Assembly: GCF_012273895.1 (NCBI RefSeq)
Contig: NC_052122.1
Coordinates: 3,472,001-3,536,000 of the forward strand
Length of the DNA stretch: 64,000 nucleotides
Reading direction: 5' to 3'
Source of the DNA: Zerene cesonia
Taxonomy: Eukaryota; Arthropoda; Insecta; Lepidoptera; Pieridae
The translations under genes and the position numbers were made by a program. Shown piece after piece: positions 51,801 through 60,900 of the stretch; position 1 is the first letter of the stretch, and every line of letters starts with the position of its first letter. The notes beneath the pieces are model-generated. The model did not search any database. It saw only the letters and a program-made list of their open reading frames with translations, and was not told the DNA's origin.

Positions 51801-53664
51801 ACCGGTGTGGGCCGCTTTCGCTATGGCCCTACCGGCCCTCATGGTCTACATCATTGTCTTCATGGAAACCCACATTGCTGAGTAAGAACTATTTACCCAT
51901 TGTCATGAGTACTCATGGTGTAGGTTTTCACTGCTCTGCGAACGCAAATGCAACGCGATTTTATATGCCCGGCAATATATAAGCAACCATTGTTTTGTCA
52001 CGATACTTTTAAGGATGTATGACACATATAGTTTGCAATTTTCATGTCCTCACTTTGTCAAACAATATGCTAGCTATTTACAATATAGTAGTGTATATAT
52101 CTGAACATTACATGGATGTAACCTGCGTACGCGTAGATATATTGAAGCCTATTCCTATCAAAATGAAATTCAACGGAATCAGCTCGATTTGATGAAAGTG
52201 CATCATCAGCTCGATCCGAGCGTGATTCACGAGCGCGTCTAGACAAAACACGTGTCCGCAGGCTGATCATCGACAAGCCGGAGCGCCGGCTCAAGAAGGG
52301 CAGCGGGTTCCACATGGACATAGTGGTGATGTCTCTGGTGAACGCCGTGTGCGGGATGTTCGGCGCGCCGTGGCAGTGCGTCGCGACCGTGCGCTCCGTG
52401 AGCCACGTGTCCGCGCTCACCGTCATGTCCACCACGCATGCGCCCGGTGACAAGCCGCACATTGTGGAGGTCAAGGGTGAGTTGGCAAAGGCTTCGGTGT
52501 GCTTCATTTGTTTATTATATTTAATTACTCTTCAACAAAATTGTACAAGGAAGGAAACTTAAAATTTTTAATTTTTGTGGTTCTCTGGCAGATTTAAGAA
52601 TGTACTGTGCGAGTGGGATTTGAAAAAGAAGAAGAATTTTAATGTTTTGCTTTAATTCAAACTACGCTAGACCGATGTTTCCAAATCATTAATAAATAAT
52701 TTATTTTTATATGTCGACGATTCAAAAGCGCTCAACGAAGTCTAATTGAAGAAATAAATCATTGATTTTGACTTTTTTTGGTCCAGAACAACGTCTGACC
52801 GGTCTTCTAGTCGCCATTCTGGTGGGAGTGTCTGTGCTGGCCTCAAGCTGGCTCCGAATGGTCCCAATGGCCGTGCTCTTTGGGGTATTCTTGTACATGG
52901 GTATATCAGCTCTCGGCGGTATACAGTTCTGGGACAGGTGCATCCTGCTTCTAAAGCCGGTTAAACACCATCCGCAAATACCGTATGTTAGACGGGTAAG
53001 TGATTTGTAAACAGAAGTTACAGTAGTAGACGTTCTGACACGGTGAACATGATATGCTGTCAAGCTTTCTATCAATTTATTTATACGATATTTTAACTAA
53101 ATCTGTAGAAATAAAGTTTACAATAGTAATATACGGAATTAATATTATTATCAGTCATAGCATTTGACTACATATGGCATATTTCTAGGCATATTTACAT
53201 TTTAATCGTACTTTTATCTATCCAGGTACCAACGCTGAAGATGCACCTGTACACGATCATCCAAATCGCCGGTATTTGCATTCTGTACGCCGTGAAGTCA
53301 TCTCGATTCTCTCTCGCACTGCCATTCTTCTTGGTGATGATGGTTCCATTGAGGATGTCTCTGGTTTATGTGTTTACGCCGTTGCAGTTGCGAGCGGTAA
53401 AGATTTTTCAGTACTTTAACAGAAATTTCTTCGACTTTCCTCCTGACAAAAACAAACACAGTAAATAAAAAACAAATCGATCCAGCTGTTGACTGATTAC
53501 TGATACTGATTTCTTCAGGATCGAATTATAGTATTGAATGGATGAGTTTAAAATTTACGTTATGATTAAATGTCTCACACATTTTCCAGTTGGACGGAGC
53601 ACAAAAGGACATCGAGCAAGATGACGAGCCCGATTTCTACGAGGAGGCTCCTCTGCCAGGATAG
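24717..53664 (+). CDS. Ae2: SLC4 anion exchanger (AE1/2/3 type), whole gene, 17 coding exons
   Basis: Plasma-membrane anion exchanger of the SLC4 family, expected to swap chloride for bicarbonate and so control cell pH and volume. Seventeen exons join with matching phases to 1147 codons plus TAG. Order: variable N-terminus (about 1-195), Band 3 cytoplasmic domain (about 225-560), transmembrane domain (about 595-1110), acidic tail. AE-type rather than Na-driven type is shown by the LRSHR..RGMRRHK stretch before the cytoplasmic domain, ETARWIK, WGKPHVASLSF, GRSISTLMS, RRYPHYLSDFRDAL, GDFGVPIAI and KHHP. Key residues by alignment to human AE1 as remembered: E920 (AE1 E681), R969 (R730) and K1056 (K851) are kept; the stilbene-reactive K539 position is N756. 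Five N-glycosylation sequons lie in extracellular loops. Family call is very secure; the exact paralogue name and the N-terminal start are less so. Confidence 0.96.
26403..26670 (+). mobile_element. SINE-like element, diverged copy C
   Basis: Shares GACCGGCGT..., GTGAGTGGGGGAGCCGGAGG and GCTTACCATCAGGCG with copies A, B and D but with indels and extra sequence in the middle; 5' end missing. Confidence 0.7.
30969..31135 (-). mobile_element. Non-autonomous Helitron-like repeat, family Z
   Basis: Same 5' half as 17604-17816 (ACATAGGGACATAG, TTTGTTTTATACTATGTAGT), shorter by an internal deletion. Confidence 0.65.
32449..32731 (-). mobile_element. tRNA-derived SINE, nearly complete copy
   Basis: Same blocks as the copy at 35294-35603, minus orientation, without the TGATGA tail. 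Confidence 0.8.
33587..34586. other. Assembly gap, exactly 1000 N
   Basis: Placeholder of unknown true size within intron 1. Its right edge is inside a Helitron. Confidence 0.98.
34587..34753 (-). mobile_element. Helitron family Y, 3' end lost in gap
   Basis: Minus-strand start A|TCCTACTAATATTAT at 34753, through the GCTGGACAACTGG block to the sequence just before the hairpin. Confidence 0.8.
34929..34993 (+). CDS. Ae2: Anion exchanger exon 2
   Basis: Sixty-five bases; with the last base of exon 1 they give 22 codons (DVISSSELSPMSAQHLSGSE then AH). Serine-rich cytoplasmic N-terminus, no recognised domain. Acceptor TTGCAG|AC, donor CAC|GTTAGT. Ends in phase 0. Confidence 0.85.
35294..35603 (+). 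mobile_element. tRNA-derived SINE with target-site duplication
   Basis: Head GCAGTGGTGGCTCAGTGG (A-box like) and GGGTTCGAGAC (B-box like), body, and TGATGATGATGA tail. Flanked by a perfect 12-bp duplication AAATAACAGTTC at 35282-35293 and 35604-35615, which proves insertion. Confidence 0.9.
36010..36244. mobile_element. MITE with perfect 15-bp terminal inverted repeats
   Basis: ACGTGACAACGTCTT at 36010-36024 and its exact inverse at 36230-36244 around a GC-richer centre. Confidence 0.8.
36860..36892. repeat. Perfect 13-bp inverted repeat
   Basis: AACTTTGTGGAAA, 7-nt loop, exact inverse. Confidence 0.9.
37069..37375 (-). mobile_element. tRNA-derived SINE, complete copy
   Basis: Full minus-strand copy from CATCATCATCAGCCC to CCACCACTGC. 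A likely target duplication around TGTAGTACT flanks it (before 37069 and near 37386). Confidence 0.85.
38055..38258 (+). mobile_element. Non-autonomous Helitron, 204 bp
   Basis: A|TCACACTATAATATTATAAA start, CCGGACGGAGCCCGG hairpin zone, CTAG|T end. A second, decayed Helitron-like repeat with a GCTAG end follows to about 38435. Confidence 0.75.
39405..39547 (+). CDS. Ae2: Anion exchanger exon 3
   Basis: Begins exactly with ATG after TCTCTACCCAG and runs 47 codons plus CA to GTAAGT. Encodes MSGALSGSGS then an Asp/His/Arg-rich stretch (DDRHRDDDRHVQFDGD) and many acidic residues. The ATG at the exon edge is in frame with exons 1-2 but could also serve as the start of an isoform with a non-coding first exon. 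Confidence 0.9.
42486..42551. repeat. Bulged 24-31 bp inverted repeat
   Basis: AACTTCGCATCACTTAC and GTGAAAA on the left pair with TTTTCAC and GTAAGTGATGCGAAAGTT on the right, with small bulges and loop GTAT. Confidence 0.85.
43211..43265 (+). repeat. Relic of Helitron family X
   Basis: TTCATGGAAATTAGTATGTA and GGCGATAAATCGA-CTAGCTAG match the interior of the family X element. Confidence 0.6.
44401..44608 (+). CDS. Ae2: Anion exchanger exon 4
   Basis: With CA from exon 3 gives 70 codons. Starts with a His-rich run (HRHLHPHK), then a glycine-rich LQEGGRGG, a VPTEE segment and LRSHRSDDPRGMRRHK. The last two match the pre-domain block typical of AE1-3 proteins and help separate this gene from Na-driven bicarbonate transporters. 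Acceptor CTCACAG, donor AGG|GTGAGT. Confidence 0.95.
44965..45066 (+). CDS. Ae2: Anion exchanger exon 5
   Basis: Thirty-four codons in phase 0, between TTCGACAG and GTAAGG. Encodes PTTVHLSRRDGGDKVHAFLA and a Lys/Tyr/His-rich end; a linker just before the Band 3 cytoplasmic domain. Intron 4 (44609-44964) has nothing else of note. Confidence 0.92.
45261..45493 (+). CDS. Ae2: Anion exchanger exon 6: start of Band 3 cytoplasmic domain
   Basis: Encodes VFVQLDELLATEDGDAEWKE, ARWIKYEEDVEEG, WGKPHVASLSFHSLL and VVLLDLEEKDLPGVAY, all diagnostic of the AE cytoplasmic domain fold that dimerises and tunes transport. Ends TACAG|GTATGT with two bases left for exon 7. Confidence 0.97.
45676..45829 (+). CDS. 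Ae2: Anion exchanger exon 7
   Basis: With two bases of exon 6 gives 52 codons: RVVESMVTEGLIEEDD, VMRSLLLRHKHVHDE and a Ser-rich end (SARKQSSYTSLQ). The end falls in the variable loop of the cytoplasmic domain. Donor CAG|GTAATA; ends in phase 0, which matters for the candidate cassette exon in the next intron. Confidence 0.95.
45900..45956 (+). repeat. Fragment of SINE-like 3' end
   Basis: GGTGGTCGCTTACCATCAGG and following bases match the 3' part of copies A-D. Confidence 0.6.
46749..47249 (+). repeat. Five dispersed copies of an 18-bp motif
   Basis: GCTCAYGTCAAAAYGGTT-like words at 46749, 46988, 47045, 47149 and 47232; spacing 239, 57, 104 and 83 bp, with little similarity between. Confidence 0.6.
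47255..47359 (+). CDS. Candidate alternative cassette exon of the anion exchanger
   Basis: A GC-rich block in an AT-rich intron. From TATTCAG to GTACGG lie 105 nt, 35 codons with no stop, starting SLWLDDAAPGPGGHR and then Cys/Ser-rich. Exon 7 ends and exon 8 begins in phase 0, so inclusion would insert 35 residues in the variable cytoplasmic loop without a frameshift. Weak points: the acceptor has a poor pyrimidine tract, GC-rich DNA has few stops by chance, and I recognise no homologue. Confidence 0.35.
48100..48817 (+). CDS. Ae2: Anion exchanger exon 8: rest of cytoplasmic domain
   Basis: Largest exon, 239 codons plus one base. After a basic linker it carries KRIPDGAEATTVLVGAVGFL, PTIAFVRL, VPIPVRFMFILLGPT, YHEVGRSISTLMSNPSFH, LLSAINEFLDDSIVLPP and LSKTGRLFGG. 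A highly charged RRRKRDALERKRA stretch precedes the membrane domain. Acceptor CTGATTACAG, donor GGAG|GTAAGT. Confidence 0.98.
48914..49095 (+). CDS. Ae2: Anion exchanger exon 9: first transmembrane segment
   Basis: Encodes VIRDMKRRYPHYLSDFRDAL then the hydrophobic ATIFMYFAALSSAITFGGLL of TM1, the invariant entry into the SLC4 membrane domain, and AEKTYRTIGISETL. Acceptor CTTCTAG, donor TTG|GTACGT, 61 codons with the split glycine. Confidence 0.97.
49096..49952 (+). other. Anion exchanger intron 9
   Basis: An 857-bp AT-rich intron; I see no repeat, RNA gene or exon-like patch in it. Confidence 0.75.
49953..50182 (+). CDS. Ae2: Anion exchanger exon 10: TM2-TM4 region
   Basis: Begins VFTSVGGVFFALVAGQPMMI, then TGATGPLLLLDESLASFC and MYCGLWMIVIALLVASLEGS. 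The GQP..I.G.TGPLL block is the SLC4 signature around the unwound TM3. Acceptor AAAATTAG (weak pyrimidine tract), donor AGCCG|GTGAGT with two bases carried over. Confidence 0.97.
50183..50885 (+). other. Anion exchanger intron 10
   Basis: About 0.7 kb, AT-rich. Near 50716-50816 two diverged copies of a short phrase (CGCCATCTAG plus a following CGATA) occur; otherwise nothing seen. Confidence 0.65.
50886..51046 (+). CDS. Ae2: Anion exchanger exon 11: TM5 and glycosylated loop start
   Basis: Encodes RFTEDIFAFLISLIFISEP then ITNLINLYRMHPLGYDY. In human AE1 the matching place has the stilbene-reactive lysine (K539) in an S-K-L context; here it reads T-N-L (N756), and the K542 place is N759. Sequons N775-I-T and N784-G-T follow in the third extracellular loop. 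Confidence 0.97.
51354..51514 (+). CDS. Ae2: Anion exchanger exon 12: extracellular loop 3 and next TM
   Basis: Starts with sequons N790-M-T and N794-V-T, a Pro-rich stretch, then QPNTALFCTML and STFIIAYYLRIFRNGKFLGR, a membrane segment with the typical R-x-F/R-N cytoplasmic end. Acceptor TAATTGCAG, donor AGC|GTGAGT. Confidence 0.97.
51634..51881 (+). CDS. Ae2: Anion exchanger exon 13: TM7-TM8, substrate site glutamate
   Basis: Encodes RRALGDFGVPIAIVFMV, the WTEKLQVPDGLSPT loop with sequon N884-R-S, and ALPALMVYIIVFMETH. E920 aligns with AE1 E681, the residue that controls proton-coupled sulfate transport and sits by the anion site. Acceptor TGTTTTAG, donor GCTGA|GTAAGA. Confidence 0.97.
52262..52476 (+). 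CDS. Ae2: Anion exchanger exon 14: TM9-TM10 region
   Basis: Encodes DKPERRLKKGSGFHMDIVVM, GMFGAPWQCVATVRSVSH and ALTVMSTTHAPGDKPHI. R969 in ATVRS aligns with AE1 R730 at the anion-binding site. The exon is clearly GC-richer than its neighbours; its acceptor GTCCGCAG has a poor pyrimidine tract. Donor AAGG|GTGAGT. Confidence 0.96.
52787..52995 (+). CDS. Ae2: Anion exchanger exon 15: TM11-TM12 region
   Basis: Encodes EQRLTGLLVAILVGVSVLA, VPMAVLFGVFLYMGISALGG and LLLKPVKHHPQIPYVRR. K1056 aligns with AE1 K851, the second stilbene-reactive lysine, which is kept. Acceptor TTTTTTTGGTCCAG, donor CGG|GTAAGT, phase 0. Confidence 0.97.
53226..53396 (+). CDS. Ae2: Anion exchanger exon 16: last membrane segments
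   Basis: Fifty-seven codons: VPTLKMHLYTIIQIAGICIL, SLALPFFLVMMVPLRM and a hydrophobic end. The VPLRM turn is the usual close of the SLC4 membrane domain. Donor GCG|GTAAAG; if not spliced, the frame reads on for 24 codons to a TAA ending at 53468. Confidence 0.96.
53590..53664 (+). CDS. Ae2: Anion exchanger exon 17: cytoplasmic tail and stop
   Basis: Twenty-four codons and TAG: LDGAQKDIEQDDEPDFYEE then APLPG. The LD..-acidic start lies where AE1 has LDADD, proposed as a carbonic anhydrase II contact; here the acidic residues are set further on. Acceptor CATTTTCCAG. Confidence 0.95.
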   Translation: MDGAQKDIEQDDEPDFYEEAPLPG

Positions 53665-56560
53665 TGGGTACTCCTCAGCAGTGATTCCACTACATCACTC
53701 CTGAAGTCTGAAACAGCATAGGTGTTTTCCATCTGGAATAACGGAAAATCACATTTCACAGTTGGATCCCTATAAACAATCACGTGTAAGTCTTTGTGCC
53801 ATGTTATTGGAGTAGGATATATTCAAGGTTAGAGATAAAGTAGTATTTTCATTGTTGATTCGCCATTTTCTGTGGCTATATGTCACTTGTGAATTATGCT
53901 TCAAATTGTTTAATATATATCCTACTTTTTGCCTATTTATTACTGTAACATCCAAATAATTAGTACCGAAAAGAAAACTGTCTCTGGGAAGTGTAGCTTT
54001 GCTCAAACTCGATTTATGATCAAATTTTTGTTTGTTGATGTACTTAGCTATATAATATTTAAGTGTAGGTAATATGTGTTAGAGAAATTGGTGTTGGCAT
54101 GTTTTATTATTAATTCTACATTCATGATTGTTAGATTAACTCTAAACATGTAATTTATGAGTAGTTAATGTAATTCCTACTTATCTGTATGTTATAATTA
54201 TATTGTAATTAGACAGCATATTGGTAAGAAACTATTTCTTATACACAACATGTTATGTTATGTTGCAAATTATTTAATTTATGTACTTATTTAACAAAAT
54301 ATATTTATTTTTAGCTCTAAAAATAAGAGCCAAAGTGTAGGTGCCAAAGATATTTTAATTTTATAGAATATAAATTATTCAATTGTGTTATTTGCAACAT
54401 TAATTTGGGGAACAGAAAAATGGACAATTTAATTAAAAATGCAGTATTAAAGTGATAGTATTATTTGTGTAAGTTCACTGATCCTATATTGCTTCTAGTA
54501 TTTTATCGGATTCAAATTTAATACTGTTTTGATTAATACACATTTAATGTAATACGGACACACTGAAATTTCACTGTTTTATGCAGATTTTTAACGTTTT
54601 GTGCAGTACTTAATTAAATTACTTATTTCACATTGTCATTAATTATTATGGACTTCATACCTCAGGTATAAATATTGTTATGATATGGAATACATTCCGG
54701 ATTTGTTACTTGATTCTTTGTCTTATTCAGAAATAGTGTAGGCAGTAGGTCACATTTCTGACATTGTATTTAAGCTATACTTATAGCCAGTTTGAAAACA
54801 TCTGGATAAGTTCTGTTTGGCTTATCATTTACATAGTTAAAATAACATATATATAATGTGTAATAAAATGCACATCCAAGTGTTAAATTGGCTATCAGTG
54901 ACTTTATCAGCAAGTGATAGAACTCTAACAATTGTAATATTATAGTAATAAATTATTATATGAATACAAAAAAAATATGTGTTAATGATTATACATAAAT
55001 ATTATATGAAAAGAAGATAAAAACATATTATAAGAATAAGTAATCCTTCATAGAAGAATGTTTCTATTGAGTATTCTAAATACTTTAATGATTCATATAA
55101 TAAAACTATTAATACAAGTATATTAACTATTTCTTTACTATTTGAATGGTTTGTTCACCATTACATCACAACATTAAATTATGTGTTTATAAGATGCGGG
55201 GCCAAGAAGAGATGATGATATCTTATTGTGAGTTGTTACTTCTAGTGATAAAAATGTGAGAGATAACTTTAGTATTCATATTTAACATATCTGAGTCAAT
55301 TATATCACTCAATTATTAGATGACAAATGTTATAGAATTTCTTACTTCATACTTATAATTTTGTAGAATTAAAATTCACAATGTTTTAATGATAATAACC
55401 TTAAACTGTTTGTTCTAGAATAGCTGGCTTAAATAAACAATTAATAAGTAATTAACCTATAATACAACCCCTGATTTAACCAAAGTAAGGGGTAATTAAA
55501 TTTAAATTGTGTTAACCATTTCTTGTTTTCAAAGCTAAAAATATATAATTTTAACTGTATTTATGGAATACATGTAGGTACTATAATATAACTAATAAGC
55601 ATAAAATGCTCACTACAGGGCTTTCGTGACTTAGGTGATCATAATATAGGATTGTTTCAATTATGTAATTTAAGGACAGTTGATAATTTTATTTGTTGCA
55701 TTTTTTGTTGAATTTTAAAATGACTTTAACGTTAGTATAAAACTAATTTGTTGAATATTGGTAATATCTACATTGTTTTGTCTTGCAATTAATTTCAGTT
55801 GTTTCTTTTTTTAAGGAAAACACGGAACAACAATTTGCTGATTTTACAGATTTTTACATTGTTTAATATTTTATGATGTCACAATTTTAATGTGATTATG
55901 ATATGAGACAGAAGTGTAAGTAGAATATATGGTTTCCTTAAGATTTTAGGTAATCTGTGTAATGAGTATTCTATAAATGTAACTTTCTTATCAAGTGTTG
56001 ATGTAAGTAAATGGCTACCTACTTGAAAACACATATGAATCCTCTAAACAATAAATAACTTACTGCACGACGACAAAAACTCTGTATGTGCGGTAATTTA
56101 AATCTAGATTGTTTTATATTTTAATATCTAGCTGATAGCTAGTAGTTACTTCTACATATCTGGCCAAGAGTATTGAGTTTATAAATTTTAAAATTAAAAT
56201 TATGCGTCAAAATTATAAATCTTTATTCTTTACCTCGAATTCGCGTAAATACATACATTATAGTACTAAAATAAAAAATTCAATTCAATTCTATTTTATG
56301 AATGGCAGTACTAAAATAATACACATATGGAAAAATAAATACCATATTTGACTTTGACAGTATTTTGACTTTTTTCCATCAAGTTGTCTGAGGTTGCCAT
56401 TTACATTTTCATTAGGCACTTAGGTACCTCATATAATTATGTAAGTACCTATCAAAAATATTCATAATAATATTTTATGTGTCTATGTATTAATTCAATG
56501 TTATCTTCACAAATCTGTTAATAAATTGGTGTCAAATAACCAGCCTTATTTATTTTCATA
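53665..56560 (+). other. Anion exchanger 3' UTR and downstream DNA
   Basis: AT-rich, repeat-free sequence after the stop. AATAAA signals occur at 54862, 54947, 55099, 55432, 56050 and 56520, so alternative polyadenylation over up to about 3 kb is possible; the sequence alone does not say which is used. Confidence 0.5.
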
Positions 56561-57360
56561 GCAGCTTATCTTTCTTCTTTCATTATATGTGTCCTTTTTT
56601 ATGTAGGTATTAAAAAAAAATTAAGCGAAATGGTATAATACATAATCATGAAATTAAAAATACTTTAGGATACCAATTTTTCTAGGCCATCGTCGACCAA
56701 GAATCATGATCATTTGCCAAGGTGTAAATTCGTTAGCAAATCTTATTTAGGCCCTTCCGCCTTTACAAACGGATTGCCGACTTTAATTGGTATTTATTTT
56801 ATTTTATTTTATTGGTATCTTCTGTACCTTTACCCGTGCGAACAGGTTAATTCGTAATGTAGAATGCTCGATAATCACTTTCAAATTAAACGGTTAACCG
56901 TTTGACTTATTTAATTAAATAGATTTTAAACTACCGAAAAATAATGCTTTGCAAAATATTACGGATAACAATTTTCAACAGATTGTGATCTCACGAGTTA
57001 AATTATAAATATAACGGTTCTTCTAATTTTATAGCGATATAATATACTTACATTTTCTAAAAATTTACATAATATTATGATCCTTACAAGGAAACCATGT
57101 AATATATATTTTGTTGAATTTTTGTATTATATTATATCTTTCAATAGAGAGAGAGTGATAACATGTGATGTATATGGAGAGCATTCTGATGACATAAGAA
57201 TATGTTTGGGGATATATTTTAATTAGTTATTATAATAAAATACAGTTGTAACTTGTTTCTTTTTAATACTTTTTTATAAATAGAGGCTGATAGATACTGG
57301 TTTAATTAAATATTTTGGATTGGTTAGATATTAATAACTGAAGAAATTAAGTCAGGGTCG
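56561..57360. other. Intergenic stretch between anion exchanger and Abl
   Basis: AT-rich spacer with no exon-like patch or recognised repeat; a short GA-repeat (near 57146) is the only simple sequence. Confidence 0.6.
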
Positions 57361-57802
57361 AGCGCACAGATTAAAAACTAGTTACTCCTTGTCGCGCGAC
57401 ATCTTTGTGTTGTCGTTTAACATCTGTGCTACATTGCATAGACAAAGAAAGAAATGGCCACAGTGCTGCCCCTAGTGACATTATGCTGAGACAAAAATCG
57501 ACGTCAATCCAAACATGTCAGTTGCACATAATGGCGGAGGTTGTGTTTTTTGTATGAGTGATTAATTCCGGTAATGTTTTTTCAAATATGTTCGGACTCG
57601 GACGCGTGGTCGTCTTTTAATTTGATTTTATGTTTCATTTATATGAACTATTGTGTTTAGTTTTTAAATAAAAAAGAACTTATTATTTATAATGGGAGAA
57701 AAATACATCGTGCTATTATTGGACTTATTGAATTAGAGTGACAAGACGATAGGTCGCGTACCGGCATCGGGGCCGTGAGGGTGGCGGTTCTCTGACTTCA
57801 GG
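57361..57802 (+). promoter_or_regulatory. Putative Abl promoter and 5' leader
   Basis: TCAGT at 57518-57522 fits the arthropod initiator; about ten bases on, ATAATGGCGG (57529-57538) resembles the Pho/YY1 motif often found just inside transcripts. Its ATG opens an 8-codon upstream ORF (57531-57557). The last 70 bases before the start codon are GC-rich, as expected of exon. A leader intron from GTAATG (57571) to TTCAG (57801) is also possible. All from sequence only. Confidence 0.4.
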
Positions 57803-57929
57803 ATGGGGGCCCAGCAGGCGAAGGAGCGTGGAACTGCGAGCGGGGCTTCTATTCGTTCGACTCGAAACAAGCCGCGGGTACCGAAAGACCCCCGCATGCT
57901 TGGTTCGAATATATTCACAGAACATAGTG
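57803..57929 (+). CDS. Abl: Abl tyrosine kinase, first coding exon (partial gene)
   Basis: ATG opens 42 codons plus one base, ending AGTG|GTGAGT. The protein begins MGAQQAKERG, very close to the start of Drosophila Abl (MGAQQGKDRG as remembered), with Gly2 available for myristoylation, and ends MLGSNIFTEHS, matching the fly NIFTEH motif just before the split Glu-Ala codons. The middle is basic and Ser/Arg-rich (the N-cap region). The SH3, SH2 and kinase exons must lie beyond the window on the plus strand. The exon is short, so it is easily missed in ORF scans. Abl acts at membrane and actin in axon guidance and epithelial morphogenesis. Confidence 0.88.
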
Positions 57930-60900
57930 GTGAGTCACTCAATAGTTTTTAGACCGAACCGGTCCATTTTTCAGGAAAGAGGATTTACAAAAAAAGGAGT
58001 AGAAAGCCCTTTGCTAAATAATTTTAATGGCGAAATAACAATTTTGGAGAGAATTATAGAACCGTTTATTATTCTGCCATGAAGTTATAAACAACATGTA
58101 AAAATCCAAAAAGTTGGATGCTTTTTACTTATTTTATTCTAAATGAAATGTTTCTACTGTTAATTCATTTTGAATTAAGTTTAACCTCATACTTTGAGGA
58201 TTGGATATGCCTACCTAATATTAAATGAATAGTACAGTATCTATTACTACCTAATAAAGTTCATATTTTGTTTAGTCCTTAAAGATCATTGTCTAATAAG
58301 AAGTTTTGTTATAAGTTCATTAAAAATGTACCCTTCTTATAGCGCAGTACCTAATATAGAAAGATTTTTGTAACACAAAACAAGGCTAAAATAACATATT
58401 TCTTTACCTATTTTGTTCTGTTTTAAGCAATGTATAGGTAATTACTCACTACTTTGCTTCCAAATCAAAATACCATGAAAGAAACAAAATACAGTAGTTT
58501 ATTTAAGTTGAAAATTAAGTTGTACTCATTTAAAAAATTATTAAATAAATGAAAAAGATGCTTTGTTGTATCGGTTACTGGGATATTTAAAGAAATGAGA
58601 ATTGTGAGAATTAATTGTTATCAAGCAACAAATAAACCTTAAATTCTTGGTTGTTTTGATTGAAATTGCATAATTTCAAACTTGTAACTGCTACTCTACC
58701 ATAAACATTTATTTTAAAATCATATCCTACATTTTCCTCAAATAATAATTGCTTAACACATGTACAATGTTTGTTTTGTATAACATTCTATTGTAATTTT
58801 GCATGCAACAGGAAAAGGAAAAATAAAAATTTTATTAACTGATTTTTCATGGTTACTTTTGATGTAAATAAGTTGAACAACAAAAGTAAGTAACCCATAC
58901 ATACTATCAAAGGAGACTAAAGGGAAGCATATGATCACTTTAACAAATAGAAAAATAATCTCCTTATCTATCAGAGAGTTTGCATTATGTCCAAATGTCT
59001 TTGTTATGCTGTACATCACAAACATTCTTATGTCACCCATGTGTTATGCTGTGCATCACAATTCAATCATATGTTTGTTGAAATTGTCTCATTATTCCCA
59101 CTCTGCTTAAGAGATTTGAGCAAAACAATAATACTCTAGTTATTTTTCATTTTCGTAATACTGCAAATACACATTATCTATTGTGTATTTTATTTGCGTA
59201 AAAATAATGCAAAGAAAAGTTAAATACATATAAATGAATCAAAATATATTATTATAATTATACAATACTAAATATTGTGTGCCAATTGTTTATTTAATCT
59301 TGTATTTTCTTATAACCTTTCTGAAAGTCCCACTTCTGAAGCCAAATACAAATCATTTTATTGTTCAGGAATACCAAGAAAAACAAAGATTTGTATTAGA
59401 AGCCATAATCATAAAAGAGATTCAAAGCTTTAGAATGGATTTTATTGTTCAAAAAATAAGAGGTGAAAATATAATACAGAAATTTGTGGTAAACATAATC
59501 TTGGTACATATATATTATTAGAACAATAGCTAAAAACGTATTTCTATATAACAAAAATGTACATATATATTTATTCAATCAACATCAGAAGTTAGTTTAC
59601 AAATGTATTGCCTAAGTAGTCATTTCTGTTTATGAAATTTTCAATATCAGCAATATTTAGAATGCTTATCTAAAAACATGTTGAAAACTGTCTATCACTT
59701 AATAACTTGGATTATGAAAAAGTCTGCAAAATAATGATATGCACTACTGTTATTCCAATCACTGAATACATATAAGAAGTGCATCTTTTGTCCCAACTCT
59801 GAAATCCAAAATGGTTTCAGAATCACTTCCTATTTAAAGTAATAAGAATGAAAAACTGAAATTCTGATCAACTATTCTTTATATATATTTATACTTGCTT
59901 GCGATTTTTCAGATAGTTCTAATCAGTAGACTGTGATAAGTGTATTTTCATTGCTCTGCTACTGTTATAACTGCAAAGCGACTGTCTATTTACGTGTTTA
60001 TGTGATTGGTAATAAACAACACAACGAAAATTTATAATGTTTTTTTTAGGCGTCAAAACTATGCATACTTCATTTTCATCTCCTTTGTTCCAATGTATTA
60101 TGAAACCATAAAATGTGTAAATCGTTTAATCCCCTTAATAAATTAATCTTAAAATGTTTTTTCTTCATGATCATAAACCAATCTTTGCTGATGACATAAT
60201 GTGTTAGTCCATACATCATCCAGGAAAAAAATATTGGTTATACCCGTTATTAGGTACTATTTGAACTTACGATTACAACAAACATTTATTGTGGGAGTCG
60301 AGCACGCTTCGGCACGAATTGGGCCAGCTCGCACCGGGGAAGTACCACACCCCCACAGAAAACCGGCGTGAAATAGTGGCATGCCACTGTGTTTCGTACG
60401 GTGAGTGGGGGAGCCGGAGGCCCGTTTCCTTTTCCTCACCCGTACCAGTCCATTCCTTCTTTCCAGTCGTTAATCCATTCCTTTTCTCTTATCCCAAAAA
60501 AGCGGGCAGCGCATTCGCAGAGGCCCAACCTTTGCGAATGTTCACGGGCGGTGGTGATCGCTTACCATCAGGCGAACCACCAGCTCAGTTGCCCGCTATG
60601 ACATAAAAAAAAAAAAGAAAAAAAAAAAAAAACATATAACTGAAGCGAAATAGCTACGTTATGACATATTTTATTGTAATTGTTATAATACCGCAATCAC
60701 ACATCAATTAAACATTGTCGCTCACGAAAATTCATTACAAGTCCCGCAATTGTCACGATGATCCCTGGATACACAAAAATCGATTAGCCGTCAATTTATT
60801 AAGACCAGTATCAGATACCTACACCGGAGCATTTCCTTGATAACACTGATAAGACAATGTGAATGAGGGCGACACAATTCTCGAGTTACAGTTACATGCA

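Noticed and set aside
52070..52507. 145-codon minus-strand frame
   Set aside because: Shadow of exon 14 and its flanks; the plus strand is clearly SLC4 coding.
57828..58082. 84-codon frame over the Abl start
   Set aside because: Out of frame with the Abl start at 57803; the Abl frame has the conserved motifs and ends at a donor.
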